NCBI RefSeq assembly: GCF_029968035.1
Contig: NZ_JASCIQ010000010.1
Span: 1 to 64,000, forward strand
Source of the DNA: Streptomyces cavernicola
Lineage (GTDB): Bacteria > Actinomycetota > Actinomycetes > Streptomycetales > Streptomycetaceae
Length of the DNA stretch: 64,000 nt
Direction: 5' to 3'
The notes below the pieces were generated by a model. That model ran no database searches. It saw nothing but the letters and a program-made list of their open reading frames with translations, and was not told the origin of the DNA. Position numbers and translations under genes: made by a program. Below, in pieces: positions 55,888 to 64,000 of this stretch; the stretch's first letter is position 1; the number at the start of each line of letters is the position of its first letter.

Positions 55888-57963
55888 GTGACGCGCAGCG
55901 TGTACGTGACCGGGATCGACCGCGGCGACGGCCGCCAGGTAGTGGAGCTGGGAGTCATGGAGCTCCTGACCCGTCAGGTCGACCGGGTGGGGGTGTTCCG
56001 TCCGCTGGTGCACGACGGTCCCGACCGCCTCTTCGAGCTGCTTCGGGCCCGCTACCGGCTGAGCCAGGACCCGGCCACGGTGTACGGCATGGACTACCAC
56101 GAGGCGTCCGCGCTGCAGGCCGAGCGCGGCACCGACGAGCTGGTCTCCGAGCTGGTCGACCGCTTCCACGCGGTGGCCCGGGAGTACGAGGTGGTGCTGG
56201 TCCTCGGCACCGACTTCGCCGACACCCAGCTGCCCGACGAGCTGTCCCTGAACGCCCGCCTCGCCAACGAGTTCGGCGCCTGGGTGCTGCCCGTGGTGGG
56301 CGGCCGGAAGCAGACCGCGGAGTCCGTGACCGCCGAGGCCCGCAACGCCTACCGCGCCTACGAGGTGTTGGGCTGCGAGGTCCTCGCGATGGCGGTCAAC
56401 CGGGTCGCGCCGGACGACCGGGACGTCATAGCCGAGCAGCTGACGGCCCAGCTGCCGGTGCCCTGCTACGTCATGCCGGACGCGCCCGCCCTCGCCGCGC
56501 CGACCGTCGCGCAGATCACCCACGCCCTCGGCGGCACGGTCCTGCTCGGCGACGACTCGGGGCTCGCCCGGGACGCGCTCGACTTCGTCTTCGGCGGCGC
56601 GATGCTGCCGAACTTCCTGGGCGCGCTCACGCCCGGCTGCCTGGTCGTGACGCCCGGGGACCGGGCCGACCTGGTGGTGGGCGCCCTTGCCGCGCACAGC
56701 GCCGGGACGCCGCCCATCGCGGGCGTGCTGCTCACCCTGAACGAGCGGCCCAGCGAGGAGATCCTGCGCCTCGCCTCGCGGCTCGCGCCGGGCACGCCGG
56801 TGATCTCGGTGGCCGGTACCTCCTTCCCGACGGCGGCCGAACTCTTCGCCCTGGAAGGCAAGTTGAACGCCGCGACGCCCCGTAAAGCGGAGACCGCGCT
56901 CGGCCTGTTCGAGCGGTACGTCGACACCTCCGAGCTGCTGAGCCGCCTCGAGGTGTCCCGCAGCGGCCGGGTCACGCCGATGATGTTCGAGCACAAGCTG
57001 ATCGAGCAGGCCCGCTCCGACCGCCGCCGCGTGGTCCTCCCCGAGGGCGCCGAGGAGCGCGTGCTGCGCGCCGCCGACGTGCTGCTCCGCCGCGGGGTGT
57101 GCGACCTGACGCTCCTCGGCGACGTCGAGGTGATCCGCAAGAAGGCCGCCGACCTGGGCATCGACCTGGCCGACTCGCAGCTCATCGACCCGCAGACCTC
57201 GGAGCTGCGGGAGAAGTTCGCCGAGCAGTACGCGGCGCTGCGCGCCCACCGGGGCGTCACCGTGGAGCTGGCGCACGACGTGGTCGCGGACGTGAACTAC
57301 TTCGGCACGCTGATGGTCCAGGACGGCCTCGCCGACGGCATGGTCTCCGGCTCGGTGCACTCGACGGCGGCCACGATCCGCCCCGCCTTCGAGATCATCA
57401 AGACCAAGCCGGACGCGAAGATCGTCTCCTCGGTCTTCTTCATGTGCCTCGCCGACGAGGTCCTCGTGTACGGCGACTGCGCGGTCAACCCGGACCCGAA
57501 CGCCGAGCAGCTCGCCGACATCGCCGTCCAGTCGGCCACCACCGCCCGGCAGTTCGACGTGGACCCGAAGGTCGCGATGCTCTCGTACTCGACGGGCACG
57601 TCCGGCTCCGGCGCCGACGTCGACAAGGTCCGCGAGGCCACCGAGCTGGTCCGCGGGCAGCAGCCGGACCTGAAGATCGAGGGCCCGATCCAGTACGACG
57701 CCGCCGTGGAGCCCTCCGTGGCCCGCACCAAGCTGCCCGGGTCCGAAGTCGCCGGGCAGGCCACGGTGTTGATCTTCCCGGACCTCAACACCGGCAACAA
57801 CACGTACAAGGCCGTGCAGCGTTCGGCCGGCGCGATCGCCGTCGGCCCGGTCCTGCAGGGCCTGCGCAAGCCGGTCAACGACCTGTCCCGCGGCGCCCTC
57901 GTCGGGGACATCGTGAACACCGTCGCCATCACGGCGATCCAGGCCCAGACGCCCGCCACCTGA
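55888..57963 (+). CDS. pta: Phosphate acetyltransferase (long form)
   Basis: This 691-residue enzyme interconverts acetyl-CoA and acetyl phosphate. The start is GTG at 55888 (VTRSVYVTGID). It has the three-domain long form: an N-terminal P-loop-like domain (about 1-210, without an intact Walker motif), a DRTGG domain (about 215-330), and the catalytic PTA domain (about 360-690), with VVLPEGAEERVLRAAD, DGLADGMVSGSVHSTAATIR and LIFPDLNTGNNTYKAVQR. It is followed after 23 bases by ackA, its metabolic partner. Confidence 0.95.
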   Translation: MTRSVYVTGIDRGDGRQVVELGVMELLTRQVDRVGVFRPLVHDGPDRLFELLRARYRLSQDPATVYGMDYHEASALQAERGTDELVSELVDRFHAVAREYEVVLVLGTDFADTQLPDELSLNARLANEFGAWVLPVVGGRKQTAESVTAEARNAYRAYEVLGCEVLAMAVNRVAPDDRDVIAEQLTAQLPVPCYVMPDAPALAAPTVAQITHALGGTVLLGDDSGLARDALDFVFGGAMLPNFLGALTPGCLVVTPGDRADLVVGALAAHSAGTPPIAGVLLTLNERPSEEILRLASRLAPGTPVISVAGTSFPTAAELFALEGKLNAATPRKAETALGLFERYVDTSELLSRLEVSRSGRVTPMMFEHKLIEQARSDRRRVVLPEGAEERVLRAADVLLRRGVCDLTLLGDVEVIRKKAADLGIDLADSQLIDPQTSELREKFAEQYAALRAHRGVTVELAHDVVADVNYFGTLMVQDGLADGMVSGSVHSTAATIRPAFEIIKTKPDAKIVSSVFFMCLADEVLVYGDCAVNPDPNAEQLADIAVQSATTARQFDVDPKVAMLSYSTGTSGSGADVDKVREATELVRGQQPDLKIEGPIQYDAAVEPSVARTKLPGSEVAGQATVLIFPDLNTGNNTYKAVQRSAGAIAVGPVLQGLRKPVNDLSRGALVGDIVNTVAITAIQAQTPAT

Positions 57964-57986
57964 CCCCGCACCCGAAAGCAACAGTT

Positions 57987-59225
57987 GTGACTGCCACCCG
58001 CATCCTCGTCCTCAACTCCGGCTCCTCGTCGGTGAAGTACCAGCTCCTCGACATGCGCGACGACACCCGCCTGGCCGTGGGCCTGGTGGAGCGCATCGGC
58101 GAGGAGACCTCCCGGCTCAAGCACACCCCGCTCACCGGCGGCGGCGAGAGCGGCGGGGAGAGCCGCGAGCAGAACCGGCCGATCGCCGACCACGACGAGG
58201 CGCTCAAGGCGGTCGCCGAGGAGCTGTCGCGCGACGGACTCGGCCTGGACTCCCCGGAGTTGGCCGCGATCGGGCACCGGGTGGTGCACGGCGGCAAGCA
58301 GTTCACCGAGCCGACGGTGATCGACGACGCGGTCCTGAAGGAGGTCGAGCGGCTCATCCCGGTGGCGCCGCTGCACAACCCGGCCAACCTGACGGGCATC
58401 CGTACGGCCATGGCGCTGCGCCCGGACCTGCCGCAGGTGGCGGTCTTCGACACGGCGTTCCACACGACGATGCCGGAGTCGGCGGCGCGCTACGCGATCG
58501 ACGTGGAGACCGCCGACGCGCACCGCATCCGCCGCTACGGCTTCCACGGCACGTCGCACGCGTACGTCTCGCGCAAGACCGCCGAACTGCTCGGCAAGCG
58601 GCCTCAGGACGTCAACGTCATCGTGCTCCACCTGGGCAACGGGGCCTCGGCCTCGGCGGTGCGGGGCGGGGTGTGCGTGGACACCTCGATGGGGCTGACG
58701 CCGCTTGAGGGCCTGGTGATGGGGACGCGTTCAGGGGACGTCGACCCGGCCGTCATCTTCCATCTGATGCGGGTCGCCAACATGTCGGCGGACGACATCG
58801 ACGTACTCCTGAACAAGAAGTCGGGTCTGGTCGGCCTCTGCGGCGACAACGACATGCGGGAGATCCGGCGCCGTATCGACGAGGGCGACGAGGCGGCGCG
58901 GCTCGCCTTCGACATCTACATCCACCGCCTGAAGAAGTACATCGGCTCCTACTACGCGGTGCTCGGCCGGGTGGACGCGATCGCGTTCACGGCCGGGGTC
59001 GGCGAGAACGCGGCGCCGGTGCGCGAAGCTGCCGTCGCGGGCCTGGAGGAGCTGGGCCTCGCGGTCGACGGAGAGCTGAACGCGGTGCGCTCGGACGAGC
59101 CCCGGGTCATCTCACCCGAGTACGCCAGGGTCGCCGTCGCCGTGGTGCCCACCGACGAGGAGTTGGAGATCGCCCGACAGACCTACGCACTCGTGGCAAA
59201 CCGAGTGGGAGAACGCAACGACTGA
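57987..59225 (+). CDS. ackA: Acetate kinase
   Basis: This 412-residue cytoplasmic enzyme transfers phosphate between acetyl phosphate and ADP, making ATP and acetate. The start is GTG at 57987 (VTATRILVLNSGSSSVKYQL), 23 bases after pta. Signatures include LNSGSSSVKY, VFDTAFHTTMP, YGFHGTSHAYVS, GNGASASAVRGG, DTSMGLTPLEGLVMGTRSGD and FTAGVGENA. With pta it forms the overflow pathway from acetyl-CoA. Confidence 0.96.
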   Translation: MTATRILVLNSGSSSVKYQLLDMRDDTRLAVGLVERIGEETSRLKHTPLTGGGESGGESREQNRPIADHDEALKAVAEELSRDGLGLDSPELAAIGHRVVHGGKQFTEPTVIDDAVLKEVERLIPVAPLHNPANLTGIRTAMALRPDLPQVAVFDTAFHTTMPESAARYAIDVETADAHRIRRYGFHGTSHAYVSRKTAELLGKRPQDVNVIVLHLGNGASASAVRGGVCVDTSMGLTPLEGLVMGTRSGDVDPAVIFHLMRVANMSADDIDVLLNKKSGLVGLCGDNDMREIRRRIDEGDEAARLAFDIYIHRLKKYIGSYYAVLGRVDAIAFTAGVGENAAPVREAAVAGLEELGLAVDGELNAVRSDEPRVISPEYARVAVAVVPTDEELEIARQTYALVANRVGERND

Positions 59226-59299
59226 GCGCAGGTCCGCCCATTTGTAGATTCCGCCAGATGGAATATTCCTTAGCGAAACAAACCGATAGGATCCGTCTC

Positions 59300-60727
59300 A
59301 TGCGCCGTTCCAAAATCGTCTGCACGCTGGGCCCCGCCGTCGACTCGTACGAGCAGCTGAAAGCTCTCATCGAGGCCGGGATGAACGTGGCCCGATTCAA
59401 CTTCAGCCACGGATCCCACGCGGAGCACCAGGAGCGTTACGACCGGGTGCGTGAGGCCGCCAAGGACATGGGCCGGGCCGTCGGCGTCCTCGCCGACCTC
59501 CAGGGTCCGAAGATCCGCCTGGAGACCTTCGCCGAGGGCCCGGTCGAGCTGGTGCGCGGTGACGAGTTCACCATCACCACCGAGGACGTCCCGGGCGACA
59601 AGTCCATCTGCGGTACGACCTACAAGGGCCTGCCCGGCGATGTCGCCAAGGGTGACCAGGTCCTGATCAACGACGGCAACGTCGAGCTCAAGGTGACCGA
59701 CGTCGACGGCCCCCGGGTCCGGACGATCGTCATCGAGGGCGGTGTCATCTCCGACCACAAGGGCATCAACCTGCCCGGCGCGGCCGTGAACGTCCCCGCC
59801 CTGTCCGAGAAGGACGTCGAGGACCTGCGCTTCGCGCTGCGGATGGGCTGCGACATGGTCGCGCTGTCCTTCGTGCGCGACGCGAACGACGTCAAGGACG
59901 TCCACAAGGTGATGGACGAGGAGGGCCGCCGGGTCCCCGTCATCGCCAAGGTGGAGAAGCCGCAGGCGGTCGCCAACATGGCGGACGTCGTCGCCGCCTT
60001 CGACGCGGTCATGGTGGCCCGCGGCGACCTGGCCGTCGAGTACCCGCTCGAGAAGGTCCCGATGGTGCAGAAGCGGCTCGTGGAGATGTGCCGCCGCAAC
60101 GCCAAGCCGGTGATCGTCGCGACCCAGATGATGGAGTCGATGATCACCAACTCCCGCCCCACGCGCGCCGAGGCCTCCGACGTGGCCAACGCGATCCTGG
60201 ACGGCGCGGACGCGGTGATGCTGTCCGCCGAGTCCTCCGTGGGCGCGTACCCGATCGAGACCGTCAAGACGATGTCGAAGATCGTCGCCGCGGCCGAGGA
60301 GGAGCTGCTCTCCAAGGGCCTGCAGCCGCTCGTGCAGGGCAAGAAGCCGCGTACGCAGGGTGGTTCGGTGGCCCGTGCCGCCTGCGAGATCGCGGACTTC
60401 CTGGACGCCAAGTCGCTCGTCGCCTTCACCAAGTCCGGCGACACCGCGCGCCGCCTGTCCCGTTACCGCGCCGCGCAGCCGATCCTCGCCTTCACCTCCG
60501 AGCAGGAGACCTGCAACCAGCTCTCGCTGAGCTGGGGCGTGGAGTCCCGCCTGGTGCCGCACGTCGACAACACCGACGCGATGGTCGACCTGGTCGACGC
60601 CGAGCTGCTCAAGCTGAAGCGCTTCAACGCCGGCGACACCATGATCATCACGGCCGGCTCGCCCCCCGGCGTCCCCGGCACCACCAACATGGTCCGGGTC
60701 CACCACCTGGGCGGCGAGAGCGCCTGA
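59300..60727 (+). CDS. pyk: Pyruvate kinase
   Basis: This 475-residue enzyme makes pyruvate and ATP from phosphoenolpyruvate. I chose the ATG at 59300 (MRRSKIVCTLGPA), the usual start of the family; the ATG at 59258 is unlikely. Signatures are ARFNFSHGSHAEH, DLQGPKIRLE, FVRDANDVKDV, VIAKVEKPQAVAN, MVARGDLAVEYPLEKVP, VATQMMESM and the C-terminal allosteric domain (about 340-475) ending MVRVHHLGG. The gap of 74 bases after ackA contains a TAGGAT box at 59287, so it may have its own promoter as well. Confidence 0.96.
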   Translation: MRRSKIVCTLGPAVDSYEQLKALIEAGMNVARFNFSHGSHAEHQERYDRVREAAKDMGRAVGVLADLQGPKIRLETFAEGPVELVRGDEFTITTEDVPGDKSICGTTYKGLPGDVAKGDQVLINDGNVELKVTDVDGPRVRTIVIEGGVISDHKGINLPGAAVNVPALSEKDVEDLRFALRMGCDMVALSFVRDANDVKDVHKVMDEEGRRVPVIAKVEKPQAVANMADVVAAFDAVMVARGDLAVEYPLEKVPMVQKRLVEMCRRNAKPVIVATQMMESMITNSRPTRAEASDVANAILDGADAVMLSAESSVGAYPIETVKTMSKIVAAAEEELLSKGLQPLVQGKKPRTQGGSVARAACEIADFLDAKSLVAFTKSGDTARRLSRYRAAQPILAFTSEQETCNQLSLSWGVESRLVPHVDNTDAMVDLVDAELLKLKRFNAGDTMIITAGSPPGVPGTTNMVRVHHLGGESA

Positions 60728-60740
60728 CCCCAGGCACCCA

Positions 60741-60799
60741 CGCACACGACGAGGGCGCCCTCTCCCCAGAAGTCCTGGGAGGGGGCGCCCTCGTGTGCG
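60741..60799 (+). terminator. Terminator after pyk
   Basis: CGCACACGA followed by GAGGGCGCCC (60741-60760) pairs with GGGCGCCCTCGTGTGCG (60783-60799), with a smaller CTCCC/GGGAG pairing at the tip. It separates pyk from the convergent gene at 60834. Confidence 0.85.
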
Positions 60800-60833
60800 C
60801 GGCCGTGCCTGGTTGAGCGAAGCGAGCCTCAGC

Positions 60834-62054
60834 TCACTCGGTGATCTCCTGGTGGAACCCCGGAACGGTGAGCGTGCCACCGAACTGGGCCGCCTGCACC
60901 ACCTTGACGTTCGTCAGGTAGATCGTGGGGATGTTCAGCGGCGGCGGGTGCTCCGGGTCGAAGGTGACCGGGATCAGACCGAAGAGGTGGCCCGAGAGAC
61001 GCTCGGTGTACATGATCGTCTCGCCGTCGCGGATCGTGGACGTGGCGCCCTTCGCGGACTGGATGTGGTACGTCTGACCGCCCGGACCCTCGACCGTCTG
61101 GTGCAGGTCGCCGATGTCCGTGCCCTTGCTGATCACGTACTTCATGACCTGCTTGGTCTTGCCGCCGGCCGTCGTCACATTGACGATGCCCTTGTAGTCG
61201 GCGCCCTTCAGCAGTAGCGAGCTGGCCTCCAGGTTCCACGGGTCGTCGGGGATCGGGGCCGGCGTCGTCTCGTCGTCGCCGTCGACCTTCTTCTCCACGA
61301 CGCACGGGAACGGCTTCTTGCCGTCCGCGTCCGGGGCCAGCGGGTCGGTCGCCTCCGGCGAGGGCTTCAGCTTGTCGGCTGCTTCCTTCGCCTTGTCGGC
61401 GGCGTCCTTCGCCCCGTCCGTGACCTTGTCGGTCGTGTCCTTCACACCGTCGACGGTGTCCTTCACCGGGTCGGTGACGTCGCTCTGCTCGTCCTCGGAC
61501 GCGGACGGCTCCGGGGCGGGCTCCTCGGACTCCTTCTCGTCCGGGGTGAACACGTCCTTGATCGCGTCGCCGACGCCCAGCGGGTCGAGCGGGTTGGTGC
61601 TCTCGGACTCGGACGGCTCGGGCGCGGGCTCGTCGGCCTGGTCGCCGGAGCCCGCGGAGTCGCCGGAGGAGGGGGAGGGCTCGGGCTCGTCGCCCTGGTC
61701 CTGCTCGCCCGCGGACGGCGTCGAAGTCGCCTTCTCGGCGGCCTCCTTCGCCTCCTGCTCCGCCTTCTCCTTCTCCGCCTTCTCCTTCTCCGCCTCTTCC
61801 GCTTCCTTGTCCGGGGCGGTGACGCAGGGGCCGTCCCGGAACGGGTTGTCAGGGATGGGCTTGGCGTGCGCGAGGGTCGGGGTGAGACCCATGCCCATGA
61901 GGATGCTGGTGGGCATGGCGGCGATGGCGATCGCCTTGCCGGCGGGCATGTTCAGCCGCGTGATCAGCGGCTTCTTCGGGGCGGCGTGCCGCGGCCCGGT
62001 TCGGTTACGGGAACCGGCCTCGGTGCCCTCGTACTGCACCTCGTCACCCGGCAC
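60834..62054 (-). CDS. Secreted acidic, repeat-rich protein of the DUF6230/DUF6114 operon
   Basis: This 406-residue protein starts with ATG at 62054, overlapping the DUF6114 gene by 11 bases. A hydrophobic segment (AIAIAAMPTSILMGMGLTPTL, about 41-62) ending at AHA looks like a signal peptide after a long N region. The middle (about 80-245) is a Glu/Lys/Ala coiled coil followed by Ser/Pro/Glu-rich and TDKVTDGAKDAADKAKEAAD repeats. The C-terminal 150 residues look folded (WNLEASSLLLKGADYKGIVN, TIYLTNVKVVQAAQFGGTL), with a pattern reminiscent of the DUF6230 domain. I recognise the gene context but not a function; a surface-exposed role is likely. Confidence 0.75.
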   Translation of the reverse strand: MPGDEVQYEGTEAGSRNRTGPRHAAPKKPLITRLNMPAGKAIAIAAMPTSILMGMGLTPTLAHAKPIPDNPFRDGPCVTAPDKEAEEAEKEKAEKEKAEQEAKEAAEKATSTPSAGEQDQGDEPEPSPSSGDSAGSGDQADEPAPEPSESESTNPLDPLGVGDAIKDVFTPDEKESEEPAPEPSASEDEQSDVTDPVKDTVDGVKDTTDKVTDGAKDAADKAKEAADKLKPSPEATDPLAPDADGKKPFPCVVEKKVDGDDETTPAPIPDDPWNLEASSLLLKGADYKGIVNVTTAGGKTKQVMKYVISKGTDIGDLHQTVEGPGGQTYHIQSAKGATSTIRDGETIMYTERLSGHLFGLIPVTFDPEHPPPLNIPTIYLTNVKVVQAAQFGGTLTVPGFHQEITE

Positions 62055-62592
62055 GGTGCCTCCCGTTCGTCTGGTTCATCGAGCCCGTTCCTGTCAGGTC
62101 GTCAAGCGCACCGTTCACGGCAGGCTCCGCCCGGTCGTCGTCCGTGGCGGTCCCTTCGGACTTGCGGTCCCGGTGTGCGCCCCGGGCGCCCGCGTCCCCG
62201 GCCGGAGCCCAGGAGACGCCGAGCGCGCCGCCGATGAGCGCGAGCAGGAACCCGACGAGGAATCCGCCGATGTTGGACACCACCAGGGAGACCAGCGCCA
62301 GCAGGATCGCGGCGACGCCCGCGAAGACGCGGGAGTGCGACTGATACCACATGGTGAGGCCGAGCACGATCAGCAGGACGCCGATGATCAACGAACCCGC
62401 CCCGGCGGTGGTGGCCATGGCGAGCGTCAGGTTGCCGAGCTTGATGTTGCCGTACGGCAGATAGGCGATCGGCAGGCCGCCGAGGATCGTGAGGAGGCCC
62501 GCCCAGAAGGGCCGGCCACCGCGCCAGGCCCGGAACTTCCTCCGGTGGATCTTGAGGAAGTGGTCGTTCGGCCCCTCTGTCACGGCGCTCAT
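62044..62592 (-). CDS. DUF6114 membrane protein
   Basis: This 182-residue protein starts with ATG at 62592 after AAGGAG. It has four hydrophobic segments: FWAGLLTILGGLPIAYL, LAMATTAGAGSLIIGVLLIV, VFAGVAAILLALVSLVV and IGGFLVGFLLALIGGALGV. A hydrophilic tail of about 50 residues follows. The set matches the DUF6114 family, which in Streptomyces is nearly always encoded beside DUF6230. The function is unknown. It overlaps the next gene by 11 bases. Confidence 0.8.
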   Translation of the reverse strand: MSAVTEGPNDHFLKIHRRKFRAWRGGRPFWAGLLTILGGLPIAYLPYGNIKLGNLTLAMATTAGAGSLIIGVLLIVLGLTMWYQSHSRVFAGVAAILLALVSLVVSNIGGFLVGFLLALIGGALGVSWAPAGDAGARGAHRDRKSEGTATDDDRAEPAVNGALDDLTGTGSMNQTNGRHRAG

Positions 62593-62701
62593 GGGACAAC
62601 AGCTCCTTGGAACCGGCGGTACGTGAAATTCAGTGCGGATCTGCGGTGGCGGGCGGGGAGACATGCGCTCCGCGCCCGCCGAGCCAACCAGGGGCGAGTG
62701 C

Positions 62702-63337
62702 TTAGAAGCACTCCTTCTTGCCCTTGTGCAGCTTCATGTGAAGACCGCTCAGCTTGAAGGTGCCGGCGCTGGTCGCCCAGGCCGTCTGCTCGATGTTGCT
62801 GAGGATGGCGCGGTCGGCCTCCTGCGCGAAGCCGTTCGGGTTCGCCTGCTCCTTGCCGCCCTTCATGCCGGGGCCCTTGGTGGACTGCCCGGCGGCGACA
62901 CCGATGTTGAGGCCGCGGAACTCCGCGTCGGCGTCGAGCTGAGCGACGTCGATGTAGAGGTTCTCGGCCTCGACGGGCTTGCTGCCTTCGCCGCCCGCCT
63001 TCAGCTGGAGCGTGACGTCGCCGAGGACCGGCACGTGCGACACCACGGACTGGCACATGTTGGTGATCGTGGCGTTCTTGAACGCCGAGACCGAGACGGG
63101 GTGGAGAGCCTTCTTGCCCTCCATGTCCACGCCGACGTCGACGCCGCCGTACTGGACCAGGCCCTTGCCGTCGAGCTGGTCGGCCGACACCTTGAACGAC
63201 TGACCCGACACACTGAACGATGCCGCGAGCGCGCCCTGACCGAGGGCGACGCCTATCGCGGCAGTCGCCGCGACGCTCGGCACCATGACCACGGCGAACC
63301 GCTTCCACCTGGTTCCGCCACGAGCCACGGATTCCAT
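62702..63337 (-). CDS. DUF6230-family secreted protein
   Basis: This 211-residue protein starts with ATG at 63337 with GGAGGAAAG upstream. The N-terminal hydrophobic segment (VVMVPSVAATAAIGVALGQG, about 17-36) is followed by ALAASFSVSGQSFKVSADQL, a probable signal peptide and mature start. The mature part is beta-rich (VPVLGDVTLQLKAGG, VEAENLYIDVAQLDADAEFRG, SAGTFKLSGLHMKL). It is the first gene of a three-gene operon with a DUF6114 protein and the acidic secreted protein. The family has been loosely labelled cholesterol esterase; I see no esterase motif. Confidence 0.85.
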   Translation of the reverse strand: MESVARGGTRWKRFAVVMVPSVAATAAIGVALGQGALAASFSVSGQSFKVSADQLDGKGLVQYGGVDVGVDMEGKKALHPVSVSAFKNATITNMCQSVVSHVPVLGDVTLQLKAGGEGSKPVEAENLYIDVAQLDADAEFRGLNIGVAAGQSTKGPGMKGGKEQANPNGFAQEADRAILSNIEQTAWATSAGTFKLSGLHMKLHKGKKECF

Positions 63338-63692
63338 GACTTTCCTCCTTCTCGGACGTACATCTCCGGCCCTGACTGCACCTCACGGCACAGGCGGGCA
63401 GGGATGGGAGAAGTGCTACGTCCTCGGGAAGGAGCGCCCGCGTCACAGGCGCGACTGCGCCCGAAGCACCGGCGATCACCCCCGAGCGACAACCACTGGT
63501 CGCGCCTGCACGCAACCTCTCGGACAGGCCCTGCCGTTCGGCAGAGACCCCCCTGTCCTCGACCGTCGGCGGCGCCTCCGGCCACTCGGTGGGGACCCAG
63601 GGGCCCGATGCCCCGAACTGGTCGTCGGGGAGGCGGGCATGGACCGAGCGTGGCCGATCGTGGTGCATTCGGAGCGCCTGCACAAGGGGGTT

Positions 63693-63710
63693 CGTTACCC
63701 GCTGGTAACG
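63693..63710. promoter_or_regulatory. Palindromic operator candidate 1
   Basis: CGTTACC at 63693-63699 and GGTAACG at 63704-63710 form a perfect 7-4-7 palindrome. A further GGATAACC lies directly after it. The form fits a TetR-like or similar dimeric regulator. Confidence 0.55.
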
Positions 63711-63839
63711 GCTGGATAACCAGGCCGCGACGGGGTGGCATCACCCGGCCACACTCGGTGCAGCCAACCCCGGGAACAGATCCGGAAATTGGCGAACGGA
63801 ATCGGACAGAACGGGCCGGTCGATTTACTCCAAGTAACA

Positions 63840-63877
63840 GCGGCCGCGATTACCAAGTTTTGGTAAAACGCGGCCGC
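63840..63877. promoter_or_regulatory. Palindromic operator candidate 2 with outer GC-rich arms
   Basis: TTACCAA at 63850-63856 and TTGGTAA at 63860-63866 are perfect complements, with a GTT spacer. They are enclosed by GCGGCCGCG at 63840-63848 and CGCGGCCGC at 63869-63877, also perfect complements. The whole can form a 38-base hairpin, or two nested operators. It shares the TTACC/GGTAA core with the site at 63693. Confidence 0.6.
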
Positions 63878-64000
63878 CGAATCGCTCTGTCGCCAAATTT
63901 TCACAAGTCCGCTGCGCGCCCGCTCGTTTAGCGCCAGGTCACCAACTGGCCCTCGGGCGAAGGCGGGCGTGACCGGTGAAGCGCGGCACAGGAAGCGTGA

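Larger units (their letters stand above)
63338..64000. other. 663-base region upstream of the DUF6230 operon, no gene
   Basis: No convincing coding sequence was found on either strand. The ORFs here are short and lack ribosome binding sites. The segment 63690-63910 is clearly AT-richer than its surroundings and contains two strong palindromes (listed separately), so it is probably the regulatory region of the operon and of a gene beyond the window end. Confidence 0.6.

Noticed and set aside
62702-63337. Cholesterol esterase
   Set aside because: The label is used for some DUF6230 proteins, but no GxSxG or other esterase motif is visible.
1-64000. tRNA or rRNA genes
   Set aside because: I looked for cloverleaf-like arms and conserved GGTTCGAATCC-type loops and saw none that I could support.

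Overview
The window is a stretch of actinobacterial, almost certainly Streptomyces, chromosome. GC content and third-position GC are very high, GTG and TTG starts are common, genes often overlap by ATGA or GTGA, and the gene content is typical of the genus: lipoproteins with Ig-like L,D-transpeptidase domains, M4 metallopeptidases, DUF6230/DUF6114 proteins and NarL-type two-component pairs. No CRISPR array, rRNA or tRNA was seen. Transposon content is limited to decayed remnants.

Layout. 1-7.4 kb: the 3' end of an L-serine dehydratase gene; two large bifunctional GT2/CDP-glycerol glycerophosphotransferase genes plus the remnant of a third; an IS3-family scar; a guanidinium exporter behind a guanidine-III riboswitch; and a GH25 lysozyme. 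7.4-11 kb: a GntR regulator divergent from leuA, which has a leaderless leucine leader peptide and attenuator and is overlapped by an ABC ATPase gene. 11-19.3 kb: cell-surface genes (EF-hand protein, beta-propeller lipoprotein, NodB-type lipoprotein next to a decayed tnpB element, RsbW-like kinase, enoyl-CoA hydratase, two L,D-transpeptidases). 19.3-27.2 kb: a heterodimeric ABC exporter, divergent from a DrrAB-like exporter with its own sensor kinase and response regulator. 27.2-39 kb: two M4 proteases in tandem, a stand-alone maltokinase, a HelD-like RNA polymerase-associated helicase, a MerR/thioredoxin pair and a secreted GH16 glucanase under a LacI-type operator.

39-46 kb holds the most novel-looking locus. 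A small WXG100-like protein is followed by a small hypothetical protein, a 526-residue protein with a papain-like Cys-His-Asn domain, and two tandem paralogous membrane-anchored proteins. Each paralog carries a loop resembling that of chagasin (I42) cysteine-protease inhibitors. I read this as a candidate type VII-linked cysteine-protease effector with two inhibitor-type immunity proteins. 46-54 kb: a C4-dicarboxylate carrier divergent from its CitA/CitB-type two-component system, then a sugar ABC uptake operon without an ATPase, and an XRE regulator.

54-61 kb is a central carbon node: pfkA is divergent from pta-ackA-pyk, and back-to-back promoters appear to share one -35 region. 61-64 kb holds an operon for a DUF6230 protein, a DUF6114 membrane protein and an acidic secreted protein, followed by a 663-base region with two strong TTACC/GGTAA palindromes.

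Functional names rest on motif recognition by eye. No database search was possible, and start sites were chosen by Shine-Dalgarno spacing and family conservation.
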